A DNA stretch of 33,046 nt from Bacteroidota bacterium (GCA_024278975.1 JAJRSD010000109.1:1-33046); one strand, 5' to 3'; shown: positions 18,439 to 27,085, counted from the stretch's first letter. The notes: generated by a model not told the origin, from the letters alone. Numbers and translations: made by a program.

Positions 18439-18446
18439 TTTATGGA

Positions 18447-19508
18447 TTAAGATGTGCTATTTGTTTTTCTGTCCCTACTATCCTTTCGTTTCTGATGACG
18501 CGATGCTCGATACAACATTCTCAATTGTAAGTCAATAATATCCTGACGTACATAACTCATTATCCTACTAAAATCTTTCTGATTGATTGTCCTATCATCG
18601 CGTGATGGAAATATAGATTTAAATGGGAATTTATGATTGAGTTTAATACTCAGTTCATAAAAATCGCAAAGATTGTTACCTGGCACAATTAACTGATATG
18701 GAACTATCTCATCTCCCTCATTAGGAACAAGCCAAGGTAATAAATACGATTCTGAATAAATATATCGTTCAATAAGAATTTTTTTACTGGGTAACCTTTT
18801 TTCTTGTGTCCACCAAATATCTTCAACTTTTTCCATAGCTATGTACGTTTCGTCCATACTTGTTACCGACTCCAAACTATCTAGCATATTTGTAATAAGT
18901 ATGGTCATAGCATCATTGTACTCCAAATTGCTTTTTAATGCTCTAATACCCAAATTAACACCTAAAAGATTTGAATACAAATCCTCAGGCGAGAAACTTG
19001 AATAACGCTCCGGTATCAACGGAATATAAGACACGCCAAACCATGTTGCAATTTCGTGCCACAACGATAAATCATAAGCAATTTTTCCTGCCAACTCATA
19101 AATTTTGAGGCTATCAAATTCATTTGGTATCTCAAAAGTTAATATTTTCGGACCTCCCTCGGCTTTAAGATCTTTTAAAATTTCAACCTCATTTCCCTTA
19201 TTTGATTGAATCAAACAATATAAATACGCAGTCCAGTCTGCACAGTCACGAACATGTCCGATATCAATAAAACCACCTCTTTGCGTATAAATAATTCCAT
19301 TACCTTCACTCCTTTCACCAAGATAATTATGTTGCCCCAAATCGTTCTCCGAAATAATATCTGTTCTTTTAATTAAAGGAAATATTACAAATTTTAAATC
19401 AACTCCAAATGAACAACAAGCCCTAATAATTCTGGGCGGAGGCGTAGCAATATCTTTTTCAGTAAGAATCGGAGCCTTTGCAAAAATTGATGTCCATATC
19501 GATAACAA
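18447..19508 (-). CDS. DUF4056-family protein, start probably displaced by a frameshift
   Basis: 353 aa counted from a TTG at 19508. It matches my memory of DUF4056: [75 protein letters not shown] and LLPWLVP. Function of the family is unknown; the conserved His, Glu and Asp residues (GHVRD, HE) could bind a metal, but that is inference. No good in-frame ATG exists. In the next frame an ATG at 19568-19570 gives MKRLFFASNYTIVLRIITTF. One additional T in the seven-base homopolymer at 19507-19513 would join it to [14 protein letters not shown] and make a normal signal peptide. So the true gene probably spans 18447-19570, broken by a slip or a sequencing error. It is isolated, with a truA scar downstream. 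Confidence 0.8.
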   Translation of the reverse strand: MLSIWTSIFAKAPILTEKDIATPPPRIIRACCSFGVDLKFVIFPLIKRTDIISENDLGQHNYLGERSEGNGIIYTQRGGFIDIGHVRDCADWTAYLYCLIQSNKGNEVEILKDLKAEGGPKILTFEIPNEFDSLKIYELAGKIAYDLSLWHEIATWFGVSYIPLIPERYSSFSPEDLYSNLLGVNLGIRALKSNLEYNDAMTILITNMLDSLESVTSMDETYIAMEKVEDIWWTQEKRLPSKKILIERYIYSESYLLPWLVPNEGDEIVPYQLIVPGNNLCDFYELSIKLNHKFPFKSIFPSRDDRTINQKDFSRIMSYVRQDIIDLQLRMLYRASRHQKRKDSRDRKTNSTS

Positions 19509-19836
19509 AAAAAGGTTGTAATTATTCTCAAAACAATCGTGTAGTTTGATGCAAAGAATAATCTTTTCATAGTTTATTATAGTTTTAACTATTGTTTGTG
19601 TGCAATTTATATTTTTCTCTCTTTACAACCAAAAATGCTATTTGTATTCTCAAAATATTTAGACAAATCTACGCATGTAAAATACCTTGAATCCGCAAGC
19701 AAACAATTAAAGTTCAAAAATATGGCATTTCATTGATTTTTGTTCTTTTTTTGAAGGATAGTTTTAGGGAAAAGACAAAAATACACGTTATTATCGACCG
19801 TCTAATATTTTCAAAAACTTACACACAAATTATTGT

Positions 19837-19844
19837 TAACTTTG
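19837..19844 (+). promoter_or_regulatory. Probable -7 box of the alpha/beta hydrolase gene
   Basis: TAACTTTG matches TAnnTTTG perfectly and lies 45 bases upstream of the ATG at 19890. No TTTG is seen at the expected -33 position. Its position argues against an upstream TTG start at 19833. The rest of 19571-19836 holds nothing recognisable. Confidence 0.45.
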
Positions 19845-19889
19845 CTGCTGAGTAGTAACGTTAATTTAAATATTTATAAAAACTATATT

Positions 19890-20897
19890 ATGAAACGTAT
19901 TAAGCGCTTTTTTTTAATTGTATTTATTCTGGCAATTGTAGTTTATTTGCTCGGACCAAAACCCGAGAAACCCGAAATGAGTAAAGATTTGCCATCTATT
20001 TCGGCAAGCATCGGAAATATTGAAAAATATGTTGAAAATAACGATGCCGGATTACAGATAAAACCCGATAATCAATCGCGGATTATTTGGGCAAACGATT
20101 CTGTTAAGGAACGTACAAATTATAGCTTACTTTATTTACATGGATTTTCTGCATCGTGGTACGAAGGTTACCCTGCACACGAAAAGTTTGCCGAAAAGTT
20201 TGGGATGAATTTATACTTACCACGTTTGGCGTCGCACGGTATTGAAACTGAAGATGCTTTAATTGATATGACTCCCGACCGTTTGTGGGAATCTGCAAAA
20301 AAAGCATTAATGATTGCCCGTACACTCGGTAAAAAAGTGATAATTATGAGCACTTCTACTGGCGGAACTTTGGCATTGCAATTGGCCGCTACTTTCCCTG
20401 AGTATGTTAATGGGTTAATTTTATATTCACCAAATATTAGAATTAATGAAGCTGGTGCTTTTATGCTGTCAAAGCCATGGGGATTACAAATAGGACGAAA
20501 AATGATGGGCGGTAAATACAGGGTTACAAACGAAGATTTTGCATCGAAAGATTGTCAGTACTGGAATTGTAAATACCGTATGGAAGCACCAGTTTACCTG
20601 CAACAGTTAGTTGATGTTACCATGAAAAAAGAGACGTTTAAAAATGTTACAGCACCAGTGTTTTTGGGCTACTATTATAAAGATGAAGATAATCAGGATG
20701 AAACCGTAAAAGTAAGTGCCGAGCTAAAAATGTTTAAACAGTTGGGTACTTTGCCTGAGCAGAAAACAAAAGTTGCATTTGCCGAAGCAGGAGACCATGT
20801 TATTGCTTGCGAATTAACATCGGGCGCAGTGGACGAAGTTATTGCGGAGACGATAAAATTTGGAATTGAAATTTTGAATTTAAAACCTGTAAACTAA
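19890..20897 (+). CDS. Membrane-anchored alpha/beta hydrolase
   Basis: 335 aa, serine hydrolase (esterase/lipase/carboxylesterase-like) of the alpha/beta-hydrolase superfamily. The ATG at 19890 gives MKRIKRFFLIVFILAIVVYL, a basic start and one hydrophobic anchor, so the catalytic domain probably faces the periplasm. Features: YLHGFSASWYEGYP (oxyanion-loop HG motif), the nucleophile elbow STSTGG (the usual first Gly of GxSxG is Ser), YSPNIR after the next strand, YYKDED as a likely acid site and GDHVIA with the catalytic His near the C-terminus. Substrate unknown. It stands alone on the plus strand and converges with pgl, 57 bases away. Confidence 0.85.
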   Translation: MKRIKRFFLIVFILAIVVYLLGPKPEKPEMSKDLPSISASIGNIEKYVENNDAGLQIKPDNQSRIIWANDSVKERTNYSLLYLHGFSASWYEGYPAHEKFAEKFGMNLYLPRLASHGIETEDALIDMTPDRLWESAKKALMIARTLGKKVIIMSTSTGGTLALQLAATFPEYVNGLILYSPNIRINEAGAFMLSKPWGLQIGRKMMGGKYRVTNEDFASKDCQYWNCKYRMEAPVYLQQLVDVTMKKETFKNVTAPVFLGYYYKDEDNQDETVKVSAELKMFKQLGTLPEQKTKVAFAEAGDHVIACELTSGAVDEVIAETIKFGIEILNLKPVN

Positions 20898-20954
20898 TTC
20901 AAATAAATATTTATTAACGAGAGACTTCCTGATTTTACATTTGCTTGCTGTATA

Positions 20955-21683
20955 TTAAATCTTCGATGCAGCAGCTTCGTCTAAAAACCAAATCAGCTCC
21001 CCATTTTTTGGCGAAATATAATATGCCGGCAGCAGTTTTGCTACTTCGTCGTCGTTCATAATTTCTGAAATTCTAGAAGATTTATTTGCACCCGTAACAA
21101 GAAAAAATATACGACTTGCATTGTTTAAAACACGTCCGGTAATAGTAATCCGATTCTGCTTTGTAATAGGATGTTGAGTTACAGAGCATATTTTTTCATT
21201 TTCAAAAAGTTCAATCTCATCAGGAAAAATAGAAGCCGTGTGTCCATCGTCGCCAATACCTAAAATCAGTAAGTCGAAAACAGGGTTCTCTCCACGTTGG
21301 TTAAGTTGATTGTTTATTTCATTTGAATATCTGACTGCCTCTCTCTCCGGATTTTCTTCGCCTCTTATTCTATGAATATTTTCTTTAGGAATAGATATTT
21401 TAGACAACAAATTATCATAAGTCATTTTGTAATTACTTTCCTCGTTGTCAGGTGCAACGCATCTTTCGTCGCCCCACCAAAAATGAATTCTGTCCCACGG
21501 AATAGAATCAGAATACTTTTTTACAAGCTTTTTGAAAAGTCCTTTTGGTGTATCCCCCCCCGAAAGAGCAATGTGAAATTGCGGTTGCGCGGAGTTTTGT
21601 GTGAGATACAAAATCTCTTTCGCAACAGCTTTGTACACTTTTTTTGGAGTCACAAATATTTTAACTTCTGTAATTGATGTCAT
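20955..21683 (-). CDS. pgl: 6-phosphogluconolactonase (DevB type)
   Basis: 242 aa, full length for the family. Hydrolyses 6-phosphogluconolactone to 6-phosphogluconate, the second step of the oxidative pentose phosphate pathway, in the cytoplasm. Key motifs: ALSGGDTPKGLF (phosphate loop), IHFWWGDERCVAPDNEESNY, and LLILGIGDDGHTASIFP, which carries the conserved active-site His. It lies downstream of zwf on the same strand, whose product makes its substrate. The 344-base spacer between them is full of repeats, so it may have its own promoter or be regulated through the leader. Confidence 0.95.
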   Translation of the reverse strand: MTSITEVKIFVTPKKVYKAVAKEILYLTQNSAQPQFHIALSGGDTPKGLFKKLVKKYSDSIPWDRIHFWWGDERCVAPDNEESNYKMTYDNLLSKISIPKENIHRIRGEENPEREAVRYSNEINNQLNQRGENPVFDLLILGIGDDGHTASIFPDEIELFENEKICSVTQHPITKQNRITITGRVLNNASRIFFLVTGANKSSRISEIMNDDEVAKLLPAYYISPKNGELIWFLDEAAASKI

Positions 21684-21726
21684 TTCTTATTTACTTTGTT
21701 CATATTAAAAAACAATAACAGTATTC

Positions 21727-21787
21727 ATTTGCATTTAAGGAGACTTCTAAAAAAACATTTCTTGATGCAAATATTAGAAGTCACCTT
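21727..21787 (-). repeat. Two interleaved inverted repeats in the pgl leader
   Basis: Pair A: ATTTGCAT (21727-21734) and ATGCAAAT (21765-21772), 8 of 8 bases complementary. Pair B: AAGGAGACTTCTA (21737-21749) and TAGAAGTCACCTT (21775-21787), 12 of 13. The arms alternate A, B, A', B', which is the topology of an H-type pseudoknot in a transcript running toward pgl. It could also be a decayed mobile element or chance in AT-rich DNA. Confidence 0.35.
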
Positions 21788-21800
21788 ATAAAGAGAAAAC

Positions 21801-21880
21801 TTTACGAACGTCATGCTGAATTTATTTCAGCATCTCAGTATTACTAACAGATTCCGAAATAAATTCGGAATGACGTAAAG
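21801..21880. repeat. Palindromic intergenic repeat element (REP-like)
   Basis: Outer arms CGTCAT (21809-21814) and ATGACG (21870-21875) enclose two inner palindromes, GCTGAATTTATTTCAGC (21815-21831) and TTCCGAAATAAATTCGGAA (21852-21870). The flanks TTTACG and CGTAAA extend the symmetry, with AACG interrupting the left arm. It resembles the dispersed GTCATGCTGAA...TTCAGCATCT...GAC intergenic repeats that I recall from many Bacteroidota genomes, so it is probably one copy of a family mobilised in trans. Confidence 0.6.
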
Positions 21881-21932
21881 TGCGTATTCTCATCATAACA
21901 TAGTTATTATAAAAATGTTGTTCATTTAAACA

Positions 21933-22016
21933 CATCTTCCTTCCCCCATCTTCCATCTTCCATCTTCCGTCTTCTGTCTTCCATCTTCTGTCTTCCATCT
22001 GCCATCTTCCATCTTC
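21933..22016. repeat. Heptanucleotide tandem repeat (CATCTTC), about 12 units
   Basis: Twelve consecutive 7-base units from 21933 to 22016; seven are exactly CATCTTC and the others (CGTCTTC, TGTCTTC, CATCTGC, CTTCCCC) differ at one to three bases. A partial unit reaches 22019, nine bases from the zwf stop. On the minus strand the unit reads GAAGATG. Because 7 is not a multiple of 3, and the frame translation (repeated MEDGRWK) has no other support, it is not coding. Copy number is likely to vary between strains. Confidence 0.85.
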
Positions 22017-22027
22017 CATATTTATTT

Positions 22028-23527
22028 TTACAGTTCGCAATACAATCCATCGTCAGTTAAGTTTTTGCACGGAAATCGCCATTCAGAATCGGAGACCAGA
22101 TTATTTGCTTCTTCAGGGCCCCAGGTTCCGGCGGGATATCCATAAATCGGAATCTCCGGATTAGTTTGCCACGCATTAATAATAGGTTGAACAAATTTCC
22201 AGGCTTCCTCCACAGCATCGCCGCGTGCATACAAAGTTGCATCTCCTTGCATGCAGTCCAATAGTAATCTTTCGTAGGCAGCCGGAACAGTTGTATTCGC
22301 CAAATCGGAGTAGTGAAAATCCATGTTTACGGTTTGTACATCGAACCCGGCACCCGGCGTTTTCATACCAAACTTTAAGAGAATTCCTTCGTCGGGTTGA
22401 ATGCGGATAATTAGCTGATTGTTATTTGGAGATGATAATTCTGCGGAATCGAACAGGTGATGTGGTACACTTTTAAAATGAATAACAATTTCAGTAACCC
22501 GTGTTGGTAATTTTTTGCCTGTTCTGATGTAAAACGGAACTCCTGCCCAACGCCAGTTATCAATAAAAAACTTCAGCGCCACAAAAGTTTCTGTTCGCGA
22601 AAGTTTATTAACACCCGGTTCTTCACGATATCCTGCAACGGTTTTATTTCTAATTTTCGACTCGGTGTATTGCCCACGAATTACATACTTCGCAACCTTG
22701 TTTTCGGGAATTTGACGCAGCGATTGAAAAACTTTAATTATTTCGTTTCTTATAGCAGTTGCATTAATTATCGTTGGCGGTTCCATGGCTACAAAACCAA
22801 CCAGTTGCATCAAATGGTTTTGTAACATATCGCGCATTGCTCCCGAGTGGTCGTAATATCCACCTCGCCCCTCAACTCCCAAACTTTCTGCCGAAGTTAT
22901 TTCAACCCTATCAATATAATTACGATTCCAAAGTGGCTCGAAAATACCATTCGAGAAACGGGTAACCAACATATTTTGCACGGTCTCTTTTCCCAAATAA
23001 TGGTCGATACGATAAATCTGTTCTTCGTCGAAATAATTCAACAAGTTTACATTTAATTTTTTCGCCGAATCTAAATTAGTCCCAAATGGTTTTTCAACAA
23101 TAAGTCGCCTGAAAAATTTGCTCGATTTACTCAGCCCGTTTTCAAACAATAAACGTGGAATAATTTCATAAAGGGAGGGGGGAGTGGAGAGATAAAAAAC
23201 AAAGTTATTATCGATTTGTAAATCGGCCGACATTTGTTGCAGCCTGTTTTTTAGTGGAATTAAATCGTTTGCGTTATTTGTTAAAACCGGCTGGTAGAAA
23301 AGCATTTTTTTAAAAGAATCCAGATTTTCATCTTTTGGTAAAAACTCTTCAACTTTAGCTCTGAACTCATCATCTGTTAATTGCGAACGCGATGCTCCCA
23401 AAACAGCAAATTTTTCGGGCAGTAAATTTTGTTTGAATAAATCGTAAAGTGCCGGAATTAATTTTCGTTTTGTCAAATCGCCCGATGCTCCGAATATTAT
23501 TAGAATTTGGTTTTCTGTCTGTTTCAT
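22028..23527 (-). CDS. zwf: Glucose-6-phosphate 1-dehydrogenase
   Basis: 499 aa, normal length. Oxidises glucose-6-phosphate to 6-phosphogluconolactone, reducing NADP+ or NAD+; entry step of the oxidative pentose phosphate pathway, in the cytoplasm. Motifs: nucleotide-binding IIFGASGDLTKRKLIPALY (9-27), the active-site RIDHYLGKE near residues 173-181, then QNMLVTRFSN, EPLWNR and GRGGYYDHSGAMRDMLQNHL. It lies 58 bases after the phosphopantetheinyl transferase gene and upstream of pgl on the same strand; gnd is not in the window. The short spacer before it contains a small TCCCCTTGGGGA palindrome (23557-23568). Confidence 0.97.
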   Translation of the reverse strand: MKQTENQILIIFGASGDLTKRKLIPALYDLFKQNLLPEKFAVLGASRSQLTDDEFRAKVEEFLPKDENLDSFKKMLFYQPVLTNNANDLIPLKNRLQQMSADLQIDNNFVFYLSTPPSLYEIIPRLLFENGLSKSSKFFRRLIVEKPFGTNLDSAKKLNVNLLNYFDEEQIYRIDHYLGKETVQNMLVTRFSNGIFEPLWNRNYIDRVEITSAESLGVEGRGGYYDHSGAMRDMLQNHLMQLVGFVAMEPPTIINATAIRNEIIKVFQSLRQIPENKVAKYVIRGQYTESKIRNKTVAGYREEPGVNKLSRTETFVALKFFIDNWRWAGVPFYIRTGKKLPTRVTEIVIHFKSVPHHLFDSAELSSPNNNQLIIRIQPDEGILLKFGMKTPGAGFDVQTVNMDFHYSDLANTTVPAAYERLLLDCMQGDATLYARGDAVEEAWKFVQPIINAWQTNPEIPIYGYPAGTWGPEEANNLVSDSEWRFPCKNLTDDGLYCEL

Positions 23528-23585
23528 ACAGCTTGCTATTTTAAAGTTTTACTTTCTCCCCTTGGGGAAATTAAGAGGGGGCTTC

Positions 23586-24206
23586 TTATTCAACACAATA
23601 TACAATAACATTGTTTTCAATAAAAAAGTACCAAAGTTCGAAATGTGTTATTTTGTTGAGTGTTCCGAAGAATTTGCCCTCTCTTTTTATATTGAATGGA
23701 TGAATATAAATTTGTTTGTCGAATATAACTCCATCTTTATCGGTACATTTAAAAATGGCTTCTTTTGCGCTCCAGTAAAGTATTGTGGCTGTTTGCGTAT
23801 TATCAACTTTCTGAATGCACTCCAACTCTTCTTTACAAAGAAACCGATTGGCAATTTTTTTAATATTGCGTTGGATATTTTCAACGTCAATTCCAATTTT
23901 ATTTTCAGAAACAAGTACCACAACAAAATCTGAAGAGTGCGAAATGGTTATATTTCTTTGAATATTGGTAAGTTCTGGTTTACCCGATTCGAGATAGTTT
24001 ATTTCAGGTTTTATATTTATTAGCTCCTTTAATAAAAGTCGGGTGGCAATGTATTCTATTTTTCGACGGTCAACTTTAATTTTAATAAACTCCTCTTTTT
24101 CTTTTGCTGAAAACTGAAAAATCGACATTAAATATGGTACAGTTTCCGTTAATTTCCAGATTCCTAAAACTCCTGCTTCTGTTATTTTTTTGTCTATTAT
24201 TGGCAT
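23586..24206 (-). CDS. 4'-phosphopantetheinyl transferase (Sfp type)
   Basis: 206 aa. Transfers the phosphopantetheine arm of coenzyme A to a Ser of carrier proteins of fatty-acid, polyketide or nonribosomal-peptide synthesis, in the cytoplasm. Sfp-superfamily signatures are all present: ISHSSDFVVVLV (about 88), the magnesium-binding IGIDVENIQRN (about 108) and WSAKEAIFK (about 144). The length is close to that of other Bacteroidota members. Its ATG overlaps the gldD stop by one base (TAATG), so the two are translationally coupled. Its carrier-protein substrate is not in the window; it could serve the housekeeping acyl carrier protein or a secondary pathway such as flexirubin-type pigments. 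Confidence 0.9.
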   Translation of the reverse strand: MPIIDKKITEAGVLGIWKLTETVPYLMSIFQFSAKEKEEFIKIKVDRRKIEYIATRLLLKELINIKPEINYLESGKPELTNIQRNITISHSSDFVVVLVSENKIGIDVENIQRNIKKIANRFLCKEELECIQKVDNTQTATILYWSAKEAIFKCTDKDGVIFDKQIYIHPFNIKREGKFFGTLNKITHFELWYFFIENNVIVYCVE

Positions 24207-24796
24207 TAATTCCAGGTTGTGGTTTCGATAAGGCGAATAACATCGGGTTCAAAAAAATCTATAACAGGTTGTAACGAGTCTATGTTTGGCACTTCGCGAA
24301 TATAAAATGCACCACGTAAAAAATTGTTGGTGCTGTCGGTTAAAAAAAATTGCAGTGGCGAAGCTGCGTTTCCCTTGATTCGATAAATTGTACCAAAGAC
24401 ATTTTTTTCAGGATTCATAAAAATTTGCTCCTCAATTGCATCGGCTTTTATGGAATGTTTGTACGCCAGACTTCTGGTGTCTTCCATTAATTTCGATAGA
24501 AATACTCTTTTAGATTGTTTGTTTTCTGATATGTCGTAATACGAAATATGTATTTCTGCATGGTTTTTAGGCACTGTTATATTTATCCAAAAAGGTTGAT
24601 TGGGGTTGCGTTTGTCGGGTTGTATTACTGCATAGTTTGGTATCTCGAAGTTGTATGGAAAATCATTTTCCGACAAATTATGATACTCTTTATCCGGAAA
24701 ATCTATTCGGAAAAAGGCATGCGGTTTAGGCGTGTATTTTTCTTTACATCCTACAACGAAAAATAAAAAAGTTAATAATATAGTTATTTGTCTCAT
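24206..24796 (-). CDS. gldD: Gliding motility/T9SS lipoprotein GldD
   Basis: 196-aa lipoprotein; signal MRQITILLTFLFFVVGC with the lipid-attached Cys17. Motifs typical of GldD: YTPKPHAFFRIDFPDKEYHN, FPYNFEIPNYA, WINITVPKNHAEIHISY, NVFGTIYRIKGNAASPLQFF and RGAFYIREVPN. In Flavobacterium johnsoniae GldD is required for gliding and is linked to the type IX secretion system. It lies 105 bases downstream of gldE, the order known from other Bacteroidota, and overlaps the phosphopantetheinyl transferase gene by one base. Non-gliding members of the phylum also keep gldD, so motility cannot be concluded. Confidence 0.93.
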   Translation of the reverse strand: MRQITILLTFLFFVVGCKEKYTPKPHAFFRIDFPDKEYHNLSENDFPYNFEIPNYAVIQPDKRNPNQPFWINITVPKNHAEIHISYYDISENKQSKRVFLSKLMEDTRSLAYKHSIKADAIEEQIFMNPEKNVFGTIYRIKGNAASPLQFFLTDSTNNFLRGAFYIREVPNIDSLQPVIDFFEPDVIRLIETTTWN

Positions 24797-24901
24797 CGAA
24801 CTCTTTTTGAATTTAAACGAAAAGAAACTCTAATTAATTGTTTAGTACAAACTTTTGCGACTACATTATAACATTCAACATTTCAAAAATTTGCCGGGTT
24901 T

Positions 24902-26224
24902 CTATTTTTCCAATTCCACCTTTATTTGTTTTATCCGCCGGTTGTCAACTGCTTCAATAGTAAAAATAAAATTGTTATAATTTATCTTTTCATGAAGTGG
25001 AGGAATTTCTCCTTTAATCTCTAAAATAAGTCCTGCCAAAGTATCGGCATCTCCTTTTATTTCATCAAAAATATTATCGTTGCAATCTACTGTTCTGTAG
25101 AAATCACCCAAAAGAACTTTCCCATCGAACATAAATATATTATCCGATATTTTCGAAAAGAAGTTCTCTTCGTCGTCGAACTCATCAGTAATATCGCCAA
25201 CAATCTCCTCCAGAATATCTTCTAAAGTTACAATTCCCGAGGTGCCTCCATATTCGTCGACAACAATTGCTAAATGAACTTTACTTTTTTGAAACTCTTC
25301 TAAAAGCGAACTGATTTTTTTTGTTTCGGGAACATAAAAAGAAGCTCTTATAAGTGTTTGCCATTTAAAAGAATTCCCTTTGTGAGCATGCGGTAAAATA
25401 TCTTTAATATAAAGTATTCCGCTTATATTATCGAATGAATTTGTAAACACCGGAATACGCGAATAACCAGTGTCGTTTATAACCTGTAAGACTTTTGAAA
25501 AGTTGGTATTAATTTCTAATGCCACCACGTCAACGCGCGGCTTCATAATTTCATCAACACTTTTATTCCCAAATTTTACGATACCTTCCAGAATCTCTTT
25601 TTCTTCAGAAAGTTCCTTGTCAGATGTTAATTCTAACGCCTGCGAAATTTCGTGCATCGATATTTTTTTTCGGTGTTTTTGCAGGCGACGATTTACAAAA
25701 GAGGTGGAATAAATTAAAAGAGAATTAACCGGACGAAATAATTTTTCGAGTATTTGTAACGGCAATGCCATAAATTTGGCAAACCCTAAAGCAAAATGTG
25801 TTGCATAAACTTTGGGAATAATTTCACCAAAAAGAAGAAGAAAAAATGTAATCAATACAACCTGAAGTCCGAATTCTATTACTTGCGAATTTTCGATAGT
25901 AATAAGGTTATTAGTAATATAAGCACTTAAAATAATAATTCCGATGTTGACAAAATTATTCGAAGTTAGAATGGTTGCCAGCAGTTTCTCTGGATTGTCG
26001 AGATTTTTTAGTACCCTCTTATTTGTTCTGCCCCTTTTTTGCAGCTTTTGCTTATCGGTTGCACTAAGCGAAAAATATGCAACTTCGGATCCACTGATTA
26101 AAGCCGAACTCAACAGTAGAAGTATTACAATTACAATACTAATGGCAATACCTAAAGTAAATGGGTGAAATTGAATATTGAAACTGCCAAGTGTGGCAGT
26201 TTCTAATAACGGTTCTGTTTCCAA
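24902..26224 (-). CDS. gldE: Gliding-motility-associated GldE (DUF21-CBS-CorC/HlyC membrane protein)
   Basis: 440 aa inner-membrane protein. The N-terminal half is a DUF21/CNNM-type transmembrane domain with helices near 22-48 (ending SGSEVAYFSLS), 88-106 and 115-140 (ending FGEIIPKVYA). Then come a CBS pair (about 205-345, with IMKPRVDVVAL and VDEYGGTSGIVTLEDILEEI) and a C-terminal CorC/HlyC domain (about 355-440). The family includes magnesium and cobalt transport-related proteins; GldE enhances gliding together with GldD in Flavobacterium. It lies 30 bases after ssb, so the two are probably co-transcribed, and precedes gldD. Confidence 0.92.
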   Translation of the reverse strand: METEPLLETATLGSFNIQFHPFTLGIAISIVIVILLLLSSALISGSEVAYFSLSATDKQKLQKRGRTNKRVLKNLDNPEKLLATILTSNNFVNIGIIILSAYITNNLITIENSQVIEFGLQVVLITFFLLLFGEIIPKVYATHFALGFAKFMALPLQILEKLFRPVNSLLIYSTSFVNRRLQKHRKKISMHEISQALELTSDKELSEEKEILEGIVKFGNKSVDEIMKPRVDVVALEINTNFSKVLQVINDTGYSRIPVFTNSFDNISGILYIKDILPHAHKGNSFKWQTLIRASFYVPETKKISSLLEEFQKSKVHLAIVVDEYGGTSGIVTLEDILEEIVGDITDEFDDEENFFSKISDNIFMFDGKVLLGDFYRTVDCNDNIFDEIKGDADTLAGLILEIKGEIPPLHEKINYNNFIFTIEAVDNRRIKQIKVELEK

Positions 26225-26254
26225 ATTACGTTGTTAATTTAAATAATGGTTCTG

Positions 26255-26692
26255 TTAAAATGGCAAATCGTCTTCAACTGCAGTGTCCTCAACTTCGGGT
26301 TTATTAACAACGGGTTCAGAAACTGTGGATTCTGGTTTATTCGCCTCTTCGGGAGGTTTTTGCGACCCCTTAGAATCTAACATCACCATATTATTAGCAA
26401 CAATTTCGGTGAAATATTTAGTTTGTCCATCTTTTTCGTATTGTCTCGAAGTAATTTTTCCTTCGATATAAAGTTTCGAACCTTTCTTTACATATTTCTC
26501 CACAACATCTGCTAAGCCACGCCACATTACAATGTTGTGCCACTCGGTATTTGTAACTCTTTCTCCGTTTTTAGCATTGTACGATTCTGAGGTTGCTAAA
26601 GTAAAATTTGCAACTGCCACACCCGAATCGAGGTGTCTTATTTCCGGATCTTTACCCACATTTCCAATAAGAATTACTTTGTTTACTGACAT
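26255..26692 (-). CDS. ssb: Single-stranded DNA-binding protein
   Basis: 145 aa. Binds and protects single-stranded DNA during replication, recombination and repair. The OB fold (about 1-105) begins MSVNKVILIGNVGKDPEIRH and includes VANFTLATSE, WHNIVMW and GSKLYIEGKITSRQYEKDG. A disordered linker rich in Pro and Glu follows, and the acidic tip DDLPF, which docks partner proteins, is intact. Head of the minus-strand series ssb-gldE-gldD. mutY, which often precedes it in Bacteroidota, is not present upstream. Confidence 0.96.
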   Translation of the reverse strand: MSVNKVILIGNVGKDPEIRHLDSGVAVANFTLATSESYNAKNGERVTNTEWHNIVMWRGLADVVEKYVKKGSKLYIEGKITSRQYEKDGQTKYFTEIVANNMVMLDSKGSQKPPEEANKPESTVSEPVVNKPEVEDTAVEDDLPF

Positions 26693-27085
26693 AATTTCTT
26701 TTTTTTTAAAGGTTTACACTATAATTTCAAAATATATTAATTGTTAATTGAATGTAACCGGATTCATAAATAATTTAATTTTAATAAAATACCCAACAAA
26801 GCGGGTACAGCAAATTTATAAATATCTTTTTATTTATTTTATTTATTTCAAATAATAAATATCTGTTTTGCCATAATAGATAGTAAGAATTAGGGTTTCA
26901 ATTATTTGAAAGTTTCTAATTTAAAATGAATTAGAAGCTTTTGTTGCCACAAAGTTCTCTGCTTTTTTTGATTAGTGTAAGTAAATTAAGTCCAATAATT
27001 GCACTTTTTTATGCAAAGTGATTAAGAATCTTCGCAAAAACGCAAATTATTTAATTGAAATGCTTTTCAGTTTTTAAAATATTTT
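26693..27085. other. AT-rich gene-free stretch between ssb and the HU gene
   Basis: No coding sequence was found on either strand of this divergent spacer; no remnant of mutY is visible. It contains a hairpin, AAAGTTTCTAATT (26909-26921) and AATTAGAAGCTTT (26929-26941), 12 of 13 bases complementary with a T-run after it. Otherwise it is low-complexity AT-rich DNA that should hold the promoters of ssb (minus) and the HU gene (plus). Confidence 0.6.

Noticed and set aside
19833-19889. TTG start for the alpha/beta hydrolase
   Set aside because: The extension overlaps the probable -7 box; ATG 19890 gives a typical membrane anchor.
20340-20365. STSTGG instead of GxSxG in the alpha/beta hydrolase as evidence for loss of activity
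   Set aside because: Ser at the first position is tolerated in this superfamily and the HG, acid and GDH motifs are present.
20902-20915. AATAAATATTTATT palindrome between the hydrolase and pgl genes as terminator
   Set aside because: All A and T, weak stem; expected by chance in this composition.
21933-22016. Tandem repeat as a CRISPR array
   Set aside because: Seven-base units without spacers; no cas genes.
21822-22040. Minus-strand reading frame with repeated MEDGRWK
   Set aside because: It is only the translation of the heptamer array and palindromic element, and it overlaps the zwf end; no independent coding evidence.
23557-23580. TCCCCTTGGGGA palindrome upstream of zwf as a terminator
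   Set aside because: The stem is only five base pairs, no T-run follows on the minus strand, and the genes on both sides seem co-directional.
23562-23933. Plus-strand 123-codon frame
   Set aside because: Antisense to the phosphopantetheinyl transferase, whose motifs are unmistakable; no family resemblance.
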